This document shows, piece by piece, positions 1 to 9,122 of a DNA stretch of 64,000 nucleotides. Below the pieces are notes generated by a model, which worked only from the letters and a program-made list of their open reading frames with translations, was not told the DNA's origin and made no database searches. A program made the translations under genes and the position numbers. Numbering within the stretch: position 1 is the first letter of the stretch; every line of letters starts with the position of its first letter. The DNA is from Microbulbifer sp. ALW1 (GTDB lineage: Bacteria; Pseudomonadota; Gammaproteobacteria; Pseudomonadales; Cellvibrionaceae). Where the stretch lies: positions 20,001 through 84,000 of the forward strand of contig NZ_CP047569.1 in NCBI RefSeq assembly GCF_009903625.1. Reading direction: 5' to 3'.

Positions 1-27
1 CTGTCAGCGCAACCCCTGTATAACACC

Positions 28-1410
28 ATGCAAGATCATCGCAAAAACCCCCGCCTGCTGGGCTCCATGGGTAAGCATTTCCCCCGCACACACGCCCTCG
101 CAGCGGGCGCCGCCAGCTTCGCGCTTGCTCTGACACTGTTTATTTCCCCGCCGGAAGTAGAGGCCAAGCGCACTGCGCTGCCGGTGTCGCTCAGCGCCCC
201 GGAAGAAGCCCCAGTCATCGCCGAAGCCGTCGCCGAGCCGGAAGTTAACGCCTCCGCGAGTGTTATGGAGGGACTGCGGGTCGTACAGGAAACTGTGCGC
301 AACGGTGACACCCTCTCTGACCTGTTCCAGCGTGCCGGCATCAGCAGTGCGGAAATGTACCAGCTGTTGGCCAGTGGCAAAGAAGCCAAGCAATTGGCGA
401 AGCTGGTACCCGGTGAGGAACTGACCTTCCAGATTAATGGCGAGGGCAGCCTGCAAACTCTAGAGCTGCATCGCGATCGCCTGAGCAAGGTGGAATTCAG
501 CCGCGACAGCTCCGACGAATACAAGTATGCGCTGCACCAGCGCCAGCCCGACAGTTACACCGCCTTCCGCCAGGCCGAGATCCAAAGCTCACTGTTTGTC
601 GATGGCAGCAAGGCAGGACTGAGCAACAACCTGATCATGGAAATGGCGGACATCTTTGGCTCCGATATCGACTTCGCCCTGGATATCCGCAAGGGCGACA
701 GCTTTAGCGTGGTATTCAACGAAGAGTTCCTGGACGGAGAGAAAATCGGTAACGGCGCCATCCAGGCGGTGACCTTTACCAACCAGGGCAAAACCTTCAG
801 CGCGGTGCGCTATACCGACAGCAACGGTGACACCAACTATTTCACCCCGGACGGCAAGAGTATGCGCAAGGCGTTTATCCGCACCCCGGTGGATATTGGT
901 CGCATCAGCTCCCACTTCAACCCGCGCCGCCTGCACCCGATCTTCAAAACGCGCCGCCCCCACAACGGCACGGATTACGCCGCCCCGCGGGGCACCCCAG
1001 TGTACTCCGCCGGTGATGGCCGCGTGATCAAGGCCGGTTACAGCAAAGCCAACGGCAACTATGTGTTCGTACAACACGGTGAGCGCTACATCACCCGCTA
1101 CCTGCACCTGAACAAGCGCAGCGTTAAACGTGGACAACGCGTCAAGCAGCGCCAGGTAATCGGAACCGTAGGATCCACCGGCTATGCCACAGGCCCCCAC
1201 CTGCACTATGAATTCCTGGTGGATGGCCACCACCGCAACCCGGCGACCATTGTGCGCCAGTTGCCGAAGGCGAAAGCCATTCCCTCTGCGGAAATGGCCC
1301 GTTTCCAGGCCCAGACCCAACCGCTGATCGCCCAGCTGGAGCGCTTCGGACAACCAGCACTGGCCCAGAACCAGGACGAGAGTGACGAAACAAAGGATTC
1401 CGTAAACTGA
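28..1410 (+). CDS. M23 family murein endopeptidase (MepM/LytM type)
   Basis: Predicted envelope zinc endopeptidase acting on peptidoglycan cross-links. A hydrophobic N-terminal segment (about residues 24-42) should export or anchor it. Residues about 88-160 look like the LysM/OapA-type region that precedes the catalytic domain (VRNGDTLSDLFQRAG). The M23 domain near residues 290-405 carries both metal-site motifs, HNGTD (His312, Asp316) and HLHYE (His391, His393), so it should be active. Its stop codon is immediately followed by the anmK start, the order seen in Pseudomonas, which joins wall cleavage to wall recycling. The substrate bond is inferred from the family. Confidence 0.93.
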   Translation: MQDHRKNPRLLGSMGKHFPRTHALAAGAASFALALTLFISPPEVEAKRTALPVSLSAPEEAPVIAEAVAEPEVNASASVMEGLRVVQETVRNGDTLSDLFQRAGISSAEMYQLLASGKEAKQLAKLVPGEELTFQINGEGSLQTLELHRDRLSKVEFSRDSSDEYKYALHQRQPDSYTAFRQAEIQSSLFVDGSKAGLSNNLIMEMADIFGSDIDFALDIRKGDSFSVVFNEEFLDGEKIGNGAIQAVTFTNQGKTFSAVRYTDSNGDTNYFTPDGKSMRKAFIRTPVDIGRISSHFNPRRLHPIFKTRRPHNGTDYAAPRGTPVYSAGDGRVIKAGYSKANGNYVFVQHGERYITRYLHLNKRSVKRGQRVKQRQVIGTVGSTGYATGPHLHYEFLVDGHHRNPATIVRQLPKAKAIPSAEMARFQAQTQPLIAQLERFGQPALAQNQDESDETKDSVN

Positions 1411-2523
1411 ATGACGGACCTCTACGTAGGCCTGATGTCCGGCACCAGCATCGACTGTATCGATGCGGTGCTGGTGGAGTTTTCGGATTCCGACGGCGCA
1501 CTCCACTGCAAGACCGTGGCAGCACTGGGACACCCCATCAACTCGGAAATGCGCGAGTCAATCCTGGCACTTTGCGCCCCGGGCCCATCGGAGCTTGATC
1601 GCGCGGGGCAACTGGATCGTCTGCTGGGGCAGGAATTTGCCGATGCCACCCTGGCGGTTCTGCGCGAGGCCGGCGTCCAGCCGACTGCGGTAACCGCCAT
1701 AGGTAGCCACGGCCAAACGGTGCGGCACCGCCCCCCGGGTTCAGTTTCCACCCCTTTCTCTCTCCAGCTCGGAGACCCCAACACCATTGCCGCAGTGACC
1801 GGCATTACCACCGTCGCCGACTTCCGCCGTCGGGATATGGCCCTGGGTGGCCAGGGCGCACCGCTGATGCCAGCGTTTCACAATGCCGTATTCCGCGCCG
1901 ACCGGGACAGAGCCGTAGTCAATATCGGTGGCATGGCAAACATTACGGAGCTGTCGGCCGACGGCGGTGTACGTGGCTACGATACAGGCCCGGGCAATGC
2001 CCTGCTGGATTACTGGGTCAAGCTGCACCGCGGCAAAGCTTACGATGCCGACGGTGGCTGGGCCGCCAGTGGCAGGCCGCATCCGGAGCTACTGAACCGC
2101 TTGATGGCCGATCCATTCTTCAGTGCGCCAGCGCCGAAAAGTACTGGCCGAGAGGCATTCAATCCCAGCTGGTTGGAGCGCGCCTGCGCCGGGTTGGAAC
2201 TGGCACCGGTCGATGTTCAGGCCACCCTGGCGGAAGTAACCGCAGCCTCCATTGCCGACGGGGTGCACGAATTTGCCCCCGGTGGCGAACTGCTGATTTG
2301 CGGTGGCGGTGCCCGCAACCAGGATCTGATGGAGAGACTGCGCCGACGATTGCCTACCTGGTCGGTCGCGGCAACGGATCAGTACGGTATCGATGCGGAT
2401 TGGGTGGAAGGCGCAGGATTCGCGTGGCTGGCACGACAGACGATAATGGGGCTTAGCGGAAACTGCCCCGCCGTAACCGGTGCGGAGAAGGAAACCATAC
2501 TGGGTGGTATCTTCCCGGCTTAG
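1411..2523 (+). CDS. anmK: anhydro-N-acetylmuramic acid kinase AnmK
   Basis: Converts 1,6-anhydro-MurNAc, released by lytic transglycosylases, to MurNAc-6-phosphate with ATP in the cytoplasm. The 370 aa length is normal. The N-terminal signature GLMSGTSIDCIDAV and the phosphate-binding stretch near residue 290 (LLICGGGARN) are present. The ATG directly abuts the TGA of the upstream M23 peptidase, so the two are almost certainly co-transcribed and translationally coupled. amgK and murU, which handle recycled MurNAc by a second route, lie 53 kb away in the same window. Confidence 0.96.
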   Translation: MTDLYVGLMSGTSIDCIDAVLVEFSDSDGALHCKTVAALGHPINSEMRESILALCAPGPSELDRAGQLDRLLGQEFADATLAVLREAGVQPTAVTAIGSHGQTVRHRPPGSVSTPFSLQLGDPNTIAAVTGITTVADFRRRDMALGGQGAPLMPAFHNAVFRADRDRAVVNIGGMANITELSADGGVRGYDTGPGNALLDYWVKLHRGKAYDADGGWAASGRPHPELLNRLMADPFFSAPAPKSTGREAFNPSWLERACAGLELAPVDVQATLAEVTAASIADGVHEFAPGGELLICGGGARNQDLMERLRRRLPTWSVAATDQYGIDADWVEGAGFAWLARQTIMGLSGNCPAVTGAEKETILGGIFPA

Positions 2524-2613
2524 GCACAGCCGGGATACGGCGAGAAGGGCAATTCAGGCGCGACACCCGGAACAGGCACAATGGCAACTTCCGGGTATCC
2601 AGCCAGGGCGGGC

Positions 2614-2967
2614 TCAGATAGAGAAGGACGAACCGCAACCGCAGGTCGATGAGGCATTGGGGTTCTGGATCACAAAACGGGAGCCGGAAAGCCCCTCTTC
2701 ATAATCCACGCTGGCGCCGACCAGATAGGGATAACTCATGGCATCGACCAACACCTGAATCCCGTCTTTCTCGACCACAGCGTCATCTTCGGCTACCAGC
2801 TCATCAAAGGTAAAACCGTACTGAAAACCAGAGCAGCCGCCACCGGTCACAAACACGCGCAGCTTCAGCTCAGGATTGCCTTCCTCTTCCAGCAACCCCT
2901 TCACCTTGGCAACAGCCTTTTCGGTCACCTGGACCGGATCGGGAGAAAAGGAAACAGCTTCAGACAT
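2614..2967 (-). CDS. erpA: iron-sulfur cluster insertion protein ErpA
   Basis: A-type carrier that delivers [4Fe-4S] or [2Fe-2S] clusters to apo-proteins such as isoprenoid enzymes. The protein is 117 aa, the normal size. The three cluster ligands are visible: Cys45 in [11 protein letters not shown] and Cys109/Cys111 in the C-terminal CGCGSSF. It converges on anmK with only 90 bp between them and no clear terminator in that gap. It is the most downstream gene of a minus-strand series (argC, DUF6776, bactofilin, erpA), but it has its own good promoter candidate at 3040-3069. Confidence 0.96.
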   Translation of the reverse strand: MSEAVSFSPDPVQVTEKAVAKVKGLLEEEGNPELKLRVFVTGGGCSGFQYGFTFDELVAEDDAVVEKDGIQVLVDAMSYPYLVGASVDYEEGLSGSRFVIQNPNASSTCGCGSSFSI

Positions 2968-3039
2968 AGATCACTCTCGAGACAGGTTCGCAACCCGCAA
3001 GCAGGTTGCCCACTTCCGGATTGGCCGTGGTGCGGGCGC

Positions 3040-3069
3040 ATTATGGGTAAAACCCAGCAAACAGGTCAA
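3040..3069 (-). promoter_or_regulatory. candidate sigma-70 promoter of erpA
   Basis: On the minus strand, TTGACC (3064-3069) and CATAAT (3040-3045) each match the -35 and -10 consensus at five of six positions, with an 18 bp spacer. They lie about 75 bp upstream of the erpA start. I see no convincing IscR site, although erpA is IscR-controlled in E. coli. Confidence 0.5.
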
Positions 3070-3118
3070 GTATTGCCAAATTTGCCAGGTTTCACCAATT
3101 ACCCCCGATAAAAAGGCT

Positions 3119-3526
3119 TTACTCAGCCTCTACGGTCTCTTCAGAGTAGCCAAGCATACGGGGCTCGCCCGCAGTATCGACTTCTACGTTGGACACCAGA
3201 GAACCGTTGACCTGGGCACCCTTGACCATCTCGATCAGCTTGTAGTGCACATTGCCTTCCACGATCGCCTTGGAAGCCAGCTCCAAGTGGCCGCTGGCGT
3301 GTACATCACCTTTCACATTGCCGTTCACCACGACATTCGGCACACGAATTTCGCCCTCGATCACACCGCCGTCAACGATTTGCAGACGGGCGTCGCTGTC
3401 ACTGTGCGCGCAAACATTGCCGTTCACCCGACCTTCAACCACCAGGTTGCCGCGAAAGTGCAGGTCGCCGGTTACTTCGGTGTGACGGGCGATCAGGGTC
3501 GTATTGTTGCCACCAGTGTTAGCCAT
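3119..3526 (-). CDS. bactofilin (polymer-forming cytoskeletal protein)
   Basis: A small beta-helical protein that self-assembles into filaments or patches at the membrane and often recruits cell-wall enzymes. The body is a run of short repeats rich in glycine and valine (VVEGRVNGNVCAHSD, GVIEGEIRVPNVVVNGNVKGDVHASGHLEL), typical of the right-handed beta-helix bactofilin core. I prefer the ATG giving MANTGGNN (135 aa) because a purine-rich AAAAGAGA precedes it. An upstream ATG would add eight lysine-rich residues (MLKKKEKT), so the start is not settled. It sits between a DUF6776 membrane protein and erpA, as in Pseudomonas. Confidence 0.9.
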   Translation of the reverse strand: MANTGGNNTTLIARHTEVTGDLHFRGNLVVEGRVNGNVCAHSDSDARLQIVDGGVIEGEIRVPNVVVNGNVKGDVHASGHLELASKAIVEGNVHYKLIEMVKGAQVNGSLVSNVEVDTAGEPRMLGYSEETVEAE

Positions 3527-3641
3527 AGTTTTCTCTTTTTTCTTCAACATAATTCAACCAAAACCTCATGAATAGAGTGGAGCCTGGTAACTCCTGTGAA
3601 GCAATGCTGCGCTTCCTGTTGTCAGAAACCCAGTCAGAAAC

Positions 3642-4382
3642 TCAGCTCTGCTGCACCAGCCAGCCATAACGCTGGTCAATACTGAACCCATTGCGTTTGC
3701 TGGATTTGAGCGACAATTCCACACCTTCCGGCACAAAACCTTCCGGCAACTGCAGCTCTCCCTCGATATTCTGGAAATACTTGAACCGCAGGGGGATGGA
3801 TTCACTCTCCACCTGCTGCGACAGATCTGCCAGCGCATAGCGCCGCAGCTCGCCATCAACCTGACCAACGATAGTGAACTGTACCGCGCCGGTTACCACC
3901 TGATGGCGGGCCGCGGACTGCTGCACCAATAATTTGTACTGGTAACGACGCTCGCCGGCCTCGGAAATACTGAAGCGGCCGATGGATACCCCGTCGCTCC
4001 CTTCGGAGGGCGCCATAATGCCGCGATAGAAAGAAATCTCCTGGCGCAGCTCCGCGATCTGGTTTTCCTTGGCAACCAGCTCGCTGCGCACCGACTCACT
4101 GGCCTGCTCACCGATGGTCACCGATTGCTCGGCGGTCGCCGCCCTCACCCGTAATGCCTCTATTTCGGCCTTGAGGCGATCCACCTCATCCAGGGATTTG
4201 GCGTAGGCGCGGGTCTTTTCATCCAGGTTTTTGCTCAGCTGATACTGCCCGGCAAAGTAGGCGCCGGCACTGGTCGATAGCACCAGCAGGGTCACCCCCA
4301 GCACAGAAAAAACGCCGTGGAAGGGCCTGTGGGCCACCACCTTCATGCGGTACTGTTTGCTGCCTTTTACTTTGCGCGCCAT
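3642..4382 (-). CDS. DUF6776-like membrane protein with coiled coil
   Basis: Function unknown. The basic N-terminus (MARKVKGSKQYRMK) is followed by one transmembrane helix near residues 23-45 (VFSVLGVTLLVLSTSAGAYF). A predicted coiled coil spans about residues 52-115. A beta-rich C-terminal domain of about 125 residues should lie in the periplasm. Position between argC and a bactofilin gene is conserved in pseudomonads, and the topology would suit a membrane partner of the bactofilin. That partnership is inference. The family name rests on size, topology and neighbourhood, not on a search. Confidence 0.75.
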   Translation of the reverse strand: MARKVKGSKQYRMKVVAHRPFHGVFSVLGVTLLVLSTSAGAYFAGQYQLSKNLDEKTRAYAKSLDEVDRLKAEIEALRVRAATAEQSVTIGEQASESVRSELVAKENQIAELRQEISFYRGIMAPSEGSDGVSIGRFSISEAGERRYQYKLLVQQSAARHQVVTGAVQFTIVGQVDGELRRYALADLSQQVESESIPLRFKYFQNIEGELQLPEGFVPEGVELSLKSSKRNGFSIDQRYGWLVQQS

Positions 4383-4444
4383 GGGATCAGGAAAAGCTCT
4401 TTAATCGGTGTCGTGTATTTTGTTTTTTAGTGCTGTGCCAGATT

Positions 4445-5500
4445 CTAAGGCAGCAGTGCCGGGCTCTCCAGCCCCTGGTTCTCATTTAGGCCAAACATGA
4501 TGTTCATGTTCTGCACCGCTTGTGCGGATGCGCCTTTCGCCAGGTTATCGATGACCGAGAGAACCACAACGGTATCGCGCTCCTGGGGCCGCAAAACGGC
4601 GATTCGGCACACATTGGTTCCGCGCACACTGCGGGTCTGAGGATGGCTGCCCGCCGGCATCACATCGACAAAGGGCTCGGACTGATAACGCTGTTCAAAT
4701 AACTGCTGTAACGCCTCTTGGGTAGCCTTCGCATCGCCAGCGGACTTCAGTTTCGCGTAGAGCGTCGCGTGGATACCGCGCACCATGGGCAGCAAGTGTG
4801 GGACAAAGGTCAGCCCCACCTCGGCGCCCGCAGCCAAGCCCAGCCCCTGTTCGATTTCCGGCAAATGGCGGTGACCGGATGCGGCGTAGGCGCGGAAGCT
4901 GTCGTTGTTCTCGGCAAACAGCAGGTCCGTCTTGCCCTGGCGGCCGGCGCCACTGGCGCCGCTGGCCGCATTCGCGATCAACCCTTTCGGCTCAACCAGG
5001 CCCGCCTCCAGCAGGGGGATAAAACCCAATTGAATGGCCGTGGGGTAACAACCCGGGCAGGCGATCAGCTGCGCTTCTGCAATCTGCGCGCGGTTCACTT
5101 CCGGCAGACCGTACACCGCCTGCGCCGCCAGTTCCGGGCAGGCGTGCTGCTGGCCGTACCACTGCTCCCAAGCGGGGATGTCCTTCAGGCGGAAATCCGC
5201 GGACAGGTCGATCACGCGCACGCCGCGGGCAATCAACTCCGGCACCTGAGCCTGGGCAACGCCGTGGGGCGTGGCAAAAAACACCACATCGCACTGGGCC
5301 AGCTGATCCACATCCGGGGCACTGAATTTCAAGTCATAGTGACCGCGCAGGCTCGGGAAGAGTTCCACCACTGGGGTGCCAGCTTCGGCGCGGGAGGTGA
5401 TCGCAGCCACCTCTACCTGGGCATGGCCCGACAGCAGGCGCAGTAATTCCACGCCCGTGTACCCCGTTCCACCTACGATTGCCGCTTTGATGACGCTCAC
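4445..5500 (-). CDS. argC: N-acetyl-gamma-glutamyl-phosphate reductase ArgC
   Basis: NADPH-dependent third step of arginine synthesis in the cytoplasm. The N-terminal nucleotide-binding loop is [15 protein letters not shown]. The catalytic cysteine is in [14 protein letters not shown]. The chosen GTG start (GTG AGC GTC ATC) gives 351 aa, close to the usual 344, and has an AGCGAGGAG ribosome site 5-10 nt upstream. The frame stays open 35 codons further but without a better signal. It is divergent from the ClC channel gene, with their promoters in about 130 bp. Confidence 0.95.
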   Translation of the reverse strand: MSVIKAAIVGGTGYTGVELLRLLSGHAQVEVAAITSRAEAGTPVVELFPSLRGHYDLKFSAPDVDQLAQCDVVFFATPHGVAQAQVPELIARGVRVIDLSADFRLKDIPAWEQWYGQQHACPELAAQAVYGLPEVNRAQIAEAQLIACPGCYPTAIQLGFIPLLEAGLVEPKGLIANAASGASGAGRQGKTDLLFAENNDSFRAYAASGHRHLPEIEQGLGLAAGAEVGLTFVPHLLPMVRGIHATLYAKLKSAGDAKATQEALQQLFEQRYQSEPFVDVMPAGSHPQTRSVRGTNVCRIAVLRPQERDTVVVLSVIDNLAKGASAQAVQNMNIMFGLNENQGLESPALLP

Positions 5501-5631
5501 TGTGACTCCTCGCTGTCCTCTGTCCCTGCACTGCGGTTTGCGGACCATCGCCGGGATCTGTTGGCTGGCGACGGCCCCTGTATACTGAGCCGTGCACTCT
5601 ACCATAAGCTACCGAATTTAAAGGACTAACC

Positions 5632-7467
5632 GTGCGGTTTCGCCAGCAGCCAGACTCCCGATCATCCGCCTATGCACGCTTACGCCGCGGGGGATTGCTG
5701 GGGCTCCGCAGCGGTGTACTGAGCAGGGTGCAATTGCAGCTGTCTGCCCAGAACGCCCTGTCACTACTGATACTGCTGGCGTTGGTCATCGGTATCTGCG
5801 CAGGTCTGGTGGTGATCGGCTTTCGGCAAATCAGTGAAGGCCCCGCCATTCTCTACCTGCCACAGCTCGAAGATTTCGAATCCCTGCCGTCCCTCTGGCG
5901 TTTCCTGCTACCCGTCTGTGGCGCCCTGATGCTCGGCCTGATTTTCCACTGGGTAGCCCCCTCGGGCCGCCCTACCGGTGTGGTGCACGTGCTGGATCGC
6001 TTGCACAATCACCAGGGTCGAATGCCAATGAAAAACGCGGCATTGCAATTTCTTGCCGGCTCCCTGGCACTCCTCAGCGGCCAGTCCATCGGCCGCGAAG
6101 GCCCGTCGGTGCACCTGGGTGCGGCCAGCGGCAGCTGGGTTGCGCAGCGTTTGCGGCTACCGAACAATTCGGCGCGCACCATGCTGGCCTGCGGGGTTGC
6201 TGCGGCCATTGCCGCCTCCTTTAACACACCGTTGGCTGGCGTGATCTTCGCCATGGAAGTGGTGATGCTGGAGTACACGGTCAGTGGGTTCCTGCCGGTA
6301 ATGATTGCCGCCGTCAGCGGTAGTGCGGCCACGCGCCTGGCGTTCGGCCACCAGGCCGCCTTCAGTGTGCCCGCCACCCAACTGCAGTCCCTCGCAGAGC
6401 TTCCCATCCTGTTCTGTTGCGCACTGGTTATCGGCGCACTGGCATCAATATTTATTATCAGCCAGCGCCACCTGGTGCCGCTGCAACAGAAGCACTCACC
6501 GCTGATTCGATTGCCCGCCGCCGGTATCGCCACCGGTATCCTCGCGCTGTGGGTTCCGGAAATCCTCGGCGCCGGCTACGACACGCTGGAACTAACGATG
6601 CTCGGGCAGCTGGGTACCGTCGCTCTGATTGCGATCGCACTCGCGAAATTGACCGCCACCGCACTCGCGACCGGGCTGGGGATTCCCGGTGGCGTTATCG
6701 GACCCAGTCTCATTCTGGGCGCCTGTATTGGCGGGACTGCGGGGCACCTGGCGAACCTGTGGCTGGGTGCCGCTACCGCCAGCCCCGGGCTCTATGCCAT
6801 GGTGGGCATGGCGGCAATGATGGCGGCACTGCTGAATGCCCCCCTTGCGGCACTGCTCGCCATACTTGAGCTGACCTACAACCCCAACGTGCTGTTTCCG
6901 GGGATGATGACCATCGTCGTTGCCTGCCTGGTCAGCCGCCAGTTCTTTTCCACCGACGGTATTTATCAAGAGTCCCTGCGCGCCCTGGGGAAAAGCGGCA
7001 CGCCCAGCTGGCGCGCGCAAATGCTTAACCGGGTGGGCGTTGCCAGCGTGATGGAAAAAGCCGTAGTGGTTACGCCACAACTCCTGGACAAAGCGCAGGC
7101 AGAAAGACTGATTGAGCAACAGCCGGCCTGGCTGCTGGTGGGTGCAGAAGGGACACCCCAGGCGCTGCGCACCGCGGACCTGGCGAACTTTTTACAGCGC
7201 CCGAAAACCGAAGAGTCCGACGAACCGACCCAGGAAGAAGCGCCGGAAGAAAAGATCGACCTGCTACGCCTGCCCGGGGAGCGCCTGCAGCTGGCCCCAC
7301 TGAGCTGGCGCGCGACCCTGCTGGAGGCCCAGCAGCAATTGGACCAGCGAGGTGCCGACGCCCTCTATATCGGACGCGATTACGATCAGGGTAACCCCGG
7401 TGTACTGGACAGCGAAGTGGCGGGTATCATCCTGCCACAGCATATCGAACACTATTACCGGCAGTAG
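5632..7467 (+). CDS. ClC-family chloride channel/transporter with C-terminal regulatory domain
   Basis: Polytopic ClC protein of 611 aa. Three pore motifs can be placed: PSGRP in the position of GSGIP, GREGPSVHLGA with the external gating glutamate, and GIPGGVIGP in the place of the GxFxP motif. The residue matching the internal proton glutamate (E203 of E. coli ClcA) appears to be valine (FAMEVVMLEY), as in ClC channels rather than Cl-/H+ exchangers. The last 150 residues form a cytoplasmic tail that may be a degenerate CBS pair with an acidic insert (EESDEPTQEEAPEEK). The start is GTG, preceded by AAAGG. Confidence 0.9.
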   Translation: MRFRQQPDSRSSAYARLRRGGLLGLRSGVLSRVQLQLSAQNALSLLILLALVIGICAGLVVIGFRQISEGPAILYLPQLEDFESLPSLWRFLLPVCGALMLGLIFHWVAPSGRPTGVVHVLDRLHNHQGRMPMKNAALQFLAGSLALLSGQSIGREGPSVHLGAASGSWVAQRLRLPNNSARTMLACGVAAAIAASFNTPLAGVIFAMEVVMLEYTVSGFLPVMIAAVSGSAATRLAFGHQAAFSVPATQLQSLAELPILFCCALVIGALASIFIISQRHLVPLQQKHSPLIRLPAAGIATGILALWVPEILGAGYDTLELTMLGQLGTVALIAIALAKLTATALATGLGIPGGVIGPSLILGACIGGTAGHLANLWLGAATASPGLYAMVGMAAMMAALLNAPLAALLAILELTYNPNVLFPGMMTIVVACLVSRQFFSTDGIYQESLRALGKSGTPSWRAQMLNRVGVASVMEKAVVVTPQLLDKAQAERLIEQQPAWLLVGAEGTPQALRTADLANFLQRPKTEESDEPTQEEAPEEKIDLLRLPGERLQLAPLSWRATLLEAQQQLDQRGADALYIGRDYDQGNPGVLDSEVAGIILPQHIEHYYRQ

Positions 7468-7569
7468 TTGTCCGTAGATAGTTGCCCGAAACGGATGTTC
7501 GACACTGGCCAAGTGCGCAACACACGCAATCATTACATAACCGGATAGGTATCCGGATAAGGAGCTTCA

Positions 7570-8004
7570 ATGCTTTGGGTCAAAGCTTTCCACATTGTTT
7601 CCATGGTCTGCTGGTTTGCAGCGCTGTTCTATCTCCCCCGCCTGTTTGTCTACCACGTTGATGCCACCGATGCCCTGAGTAAAGACCGCTTCAATATCAT
7701 GGAGCGCCGGCTGTACCGGGGCATTGCCACCCCATCGATGATTGCCACCATCGTATTTGGTATCTGGCTGATTCATATCAATTACTCCTACAACCCGGAC
7801 TACTTCAAGACCTCGGGCTGGCTGCACGCCAAACTCACTCTGGTGGTGCTGCTGATCGGCTACCACCATATCTGCGGCAGCTATGTGAAAAAATTTGCGG
7901 CTGGTACCAACACCAAAAGCGGGCGCTATTTCCGTATCTTCAATGAGCTTCCGGTATTGGCACTGATCGCGATCGTGATTCTCGCGGTGGTGAAACCCTT
8001 CTGA
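7570..8004 (+). CDS. hemJ: protoporphyrinogen oxidase HemJ
   Basis: Membrane haem enzyme that oxidises protoporphyrinogen IX to protoporphyrin IX. The 144 aa, four-helix protein has the family N-terminus MLWVKAFHIVSMVCWFAALF with the conserved His8. A strong ribosome site (AAGGAG) lies seven bases before the ATG. Close to argC as in Pseudomonas. hemL and hemB, two early steps of the same pathway, lie within the next 5.5 kb. Confidence 0.93.
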   Translation: MLWVKAFHIVSMVCWFAALFYLPRLFVYHVDATDALSKDRFNIMERRLYRGIATPSMIATIVFGIWLIHINYSYNPDYFKTSGWLHAKLTLVVLLIGYHHICGSYVKKFAAGTNTKSGRYFRIFNELPVLALIAIVILAVVKPF

Positions 8005-8119
8005 CCTAACATTTGTTGCCGCGACAATTCGCATTTTTGCGAAGTGGGGCGCCTGCAGCAACCGAGGGGGCAGCGTCGCCCCCTTGATCAGAGCTAGAAT
8101 AAAACCACCGTTCAGGCAA

Positions 8120-8188
8120 AGTACCCACAGTCAGGGGAAGTGCCCACAGCCGGGAAAGAGCCCACAGTCAGGGAAGTGCACACAGCAT
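8120..8188 (+). repeat. short imperfect tandem repeat before the ThiD-like gene
   Basis: Three units and a partial fourth of about 17-19 bp, consensus AGTGCCCACAGTCAGGGGA, run from 8120 to just before the ATG at 8190. Units start at 8120, 8139, 8158 and 8175. Each full unit contains a GGGA or GGGAA purine tract that could act as a ribosome-binding sequence, so copy number might alter translation of the next gene. No coding function is seen in 8005-8119. Confidence 0.6.
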
Positions 8189-8189
8189 C

Positions 8190-8981
8190 ATGGATACGCG
8201 CCAGCCCATTGTTCTCACCGTTACCCACCACGACCCCAGTGGCAGCGCCGGCATTGCCGCCGATACCGAAACCGCCGCCAGCCTCGGCTGTCACTGCACC
8301 TCGGTGGTATCCGCCATCACGGTTGGCGACACCCGGGAACTGGCCGGGGTAGCTCCGGTAGACGAGAGCCTGCTGATTGAACAGGCGCGCGCGGTACTGG
8401 AAGATATGCCGGTTGCAGCGATTAAAATCGGCTATCTGGGTTCCGTGGAAAATGTGCACGCCCTGCACAGTGTGTTGCGCGACTACCCTGACATCCCCCT
8501 GATTATTGATCCCGACGCCACCCTGGCGGACAAAGAAAGCCTGCTGGCACCGCCGCTGTGGCGGGCCATGTGCGACCTGCTACTGCCCCTGGCCACACTG
8601 GTGGCCCCCAATCGACGGGAAGCCCGCGCCATGGCTGGGGAGGCCGATGTGCACGATGCCCAGGCCCAGGAACTGCTGGAAAGCGGCTGTAGCTACCTGC
8701 TACTCACCGGTGTCCCGGCCTGCGATCAGCAACTTGAAAACAGGCTCTACGACGTGCGCGGGCTGGTACGGGAATTCCGCTGGCAGCGCCTACCACCGGC
8801 AGCCTATGGTGCCTGTGGCACACTGACCACCGCCATTGCGTGTCACATTGCCCACGGTCTGACCATGCTGGAGGCCGTCAACCGCAGCCAGCAGTTCACC
8901 TGGAGCGCCATTGCCGACAGTCGCCGCCTGGGCATGGGCCGCCCGGTGCCCAATCGCCTCTTCTGGACCAAGAAGGACTGA
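8190..8981 (+). CDS. ThiD-like hydroxymethylpyrimidine/phosphomethylpyrimidine kinase
   Basis: Ribokinase-fold kinase of 263 aa, expected to phosphorylate HMP/HMP-P for thiamin synthesis. The N-terminal substrate loop (HHDPSGSAGIAADTETAASLG) and the APNRREARAMAG stretch align with ThiD. The anion-hole motif reads YGACGTLTTAIA where standard ThiD has HGTGCTLS, so the catalytic cysteine is displaced by one position. Position just upstream of hemL matches Pseudomonas thiD, but the thiE gene usually between them is absent. It could be a diverged ThiD or a related B6/pyrimidine kinase. I leave the symbol empty for that reason. Confidence 0.75.
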   Translation: MDTRQPIVLTVTHHDPSGSAGIAADTETAASLGCHCTSVVSAITVGDTRELAGVAPVDESLLIEQARAVLEDMPVAAIKIGYLGSVENVHALHSVLRDYPDIPLIIDPDATLADKESLLAPPLWRAMCDLLLPLATLVAPNRREARAMAGEADVHDAQAQELLESGCSYLLLTGVPACDQQLENRLYDVRGLVREFRWQRLPPAAYGACGTLTTAIACHIAHGLTMLEAVNRSQQFTWSAIADSRRLGMGRPVPNRLFWTKKD

Positions 8982-9122
8982 GCCGCAGCCACGACTGCGC
9001 CATAAAAATTCTGCGCAATCCACCGCGCCGTTTGCGACCGCAGGCGGCGGTGAAGATAATAGCGCGCAGTAATCAATCCTTTCGTTTCCCTTCCCTTAAT
9101 TTCAACCCAGTATCTGTACCCT

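Noticed and set aside
2480-2704. Small plus-strand frame across the anmK-erpA junction
   Set aside because: It overlaps both genes, has no ribosome site and no homology pattern.
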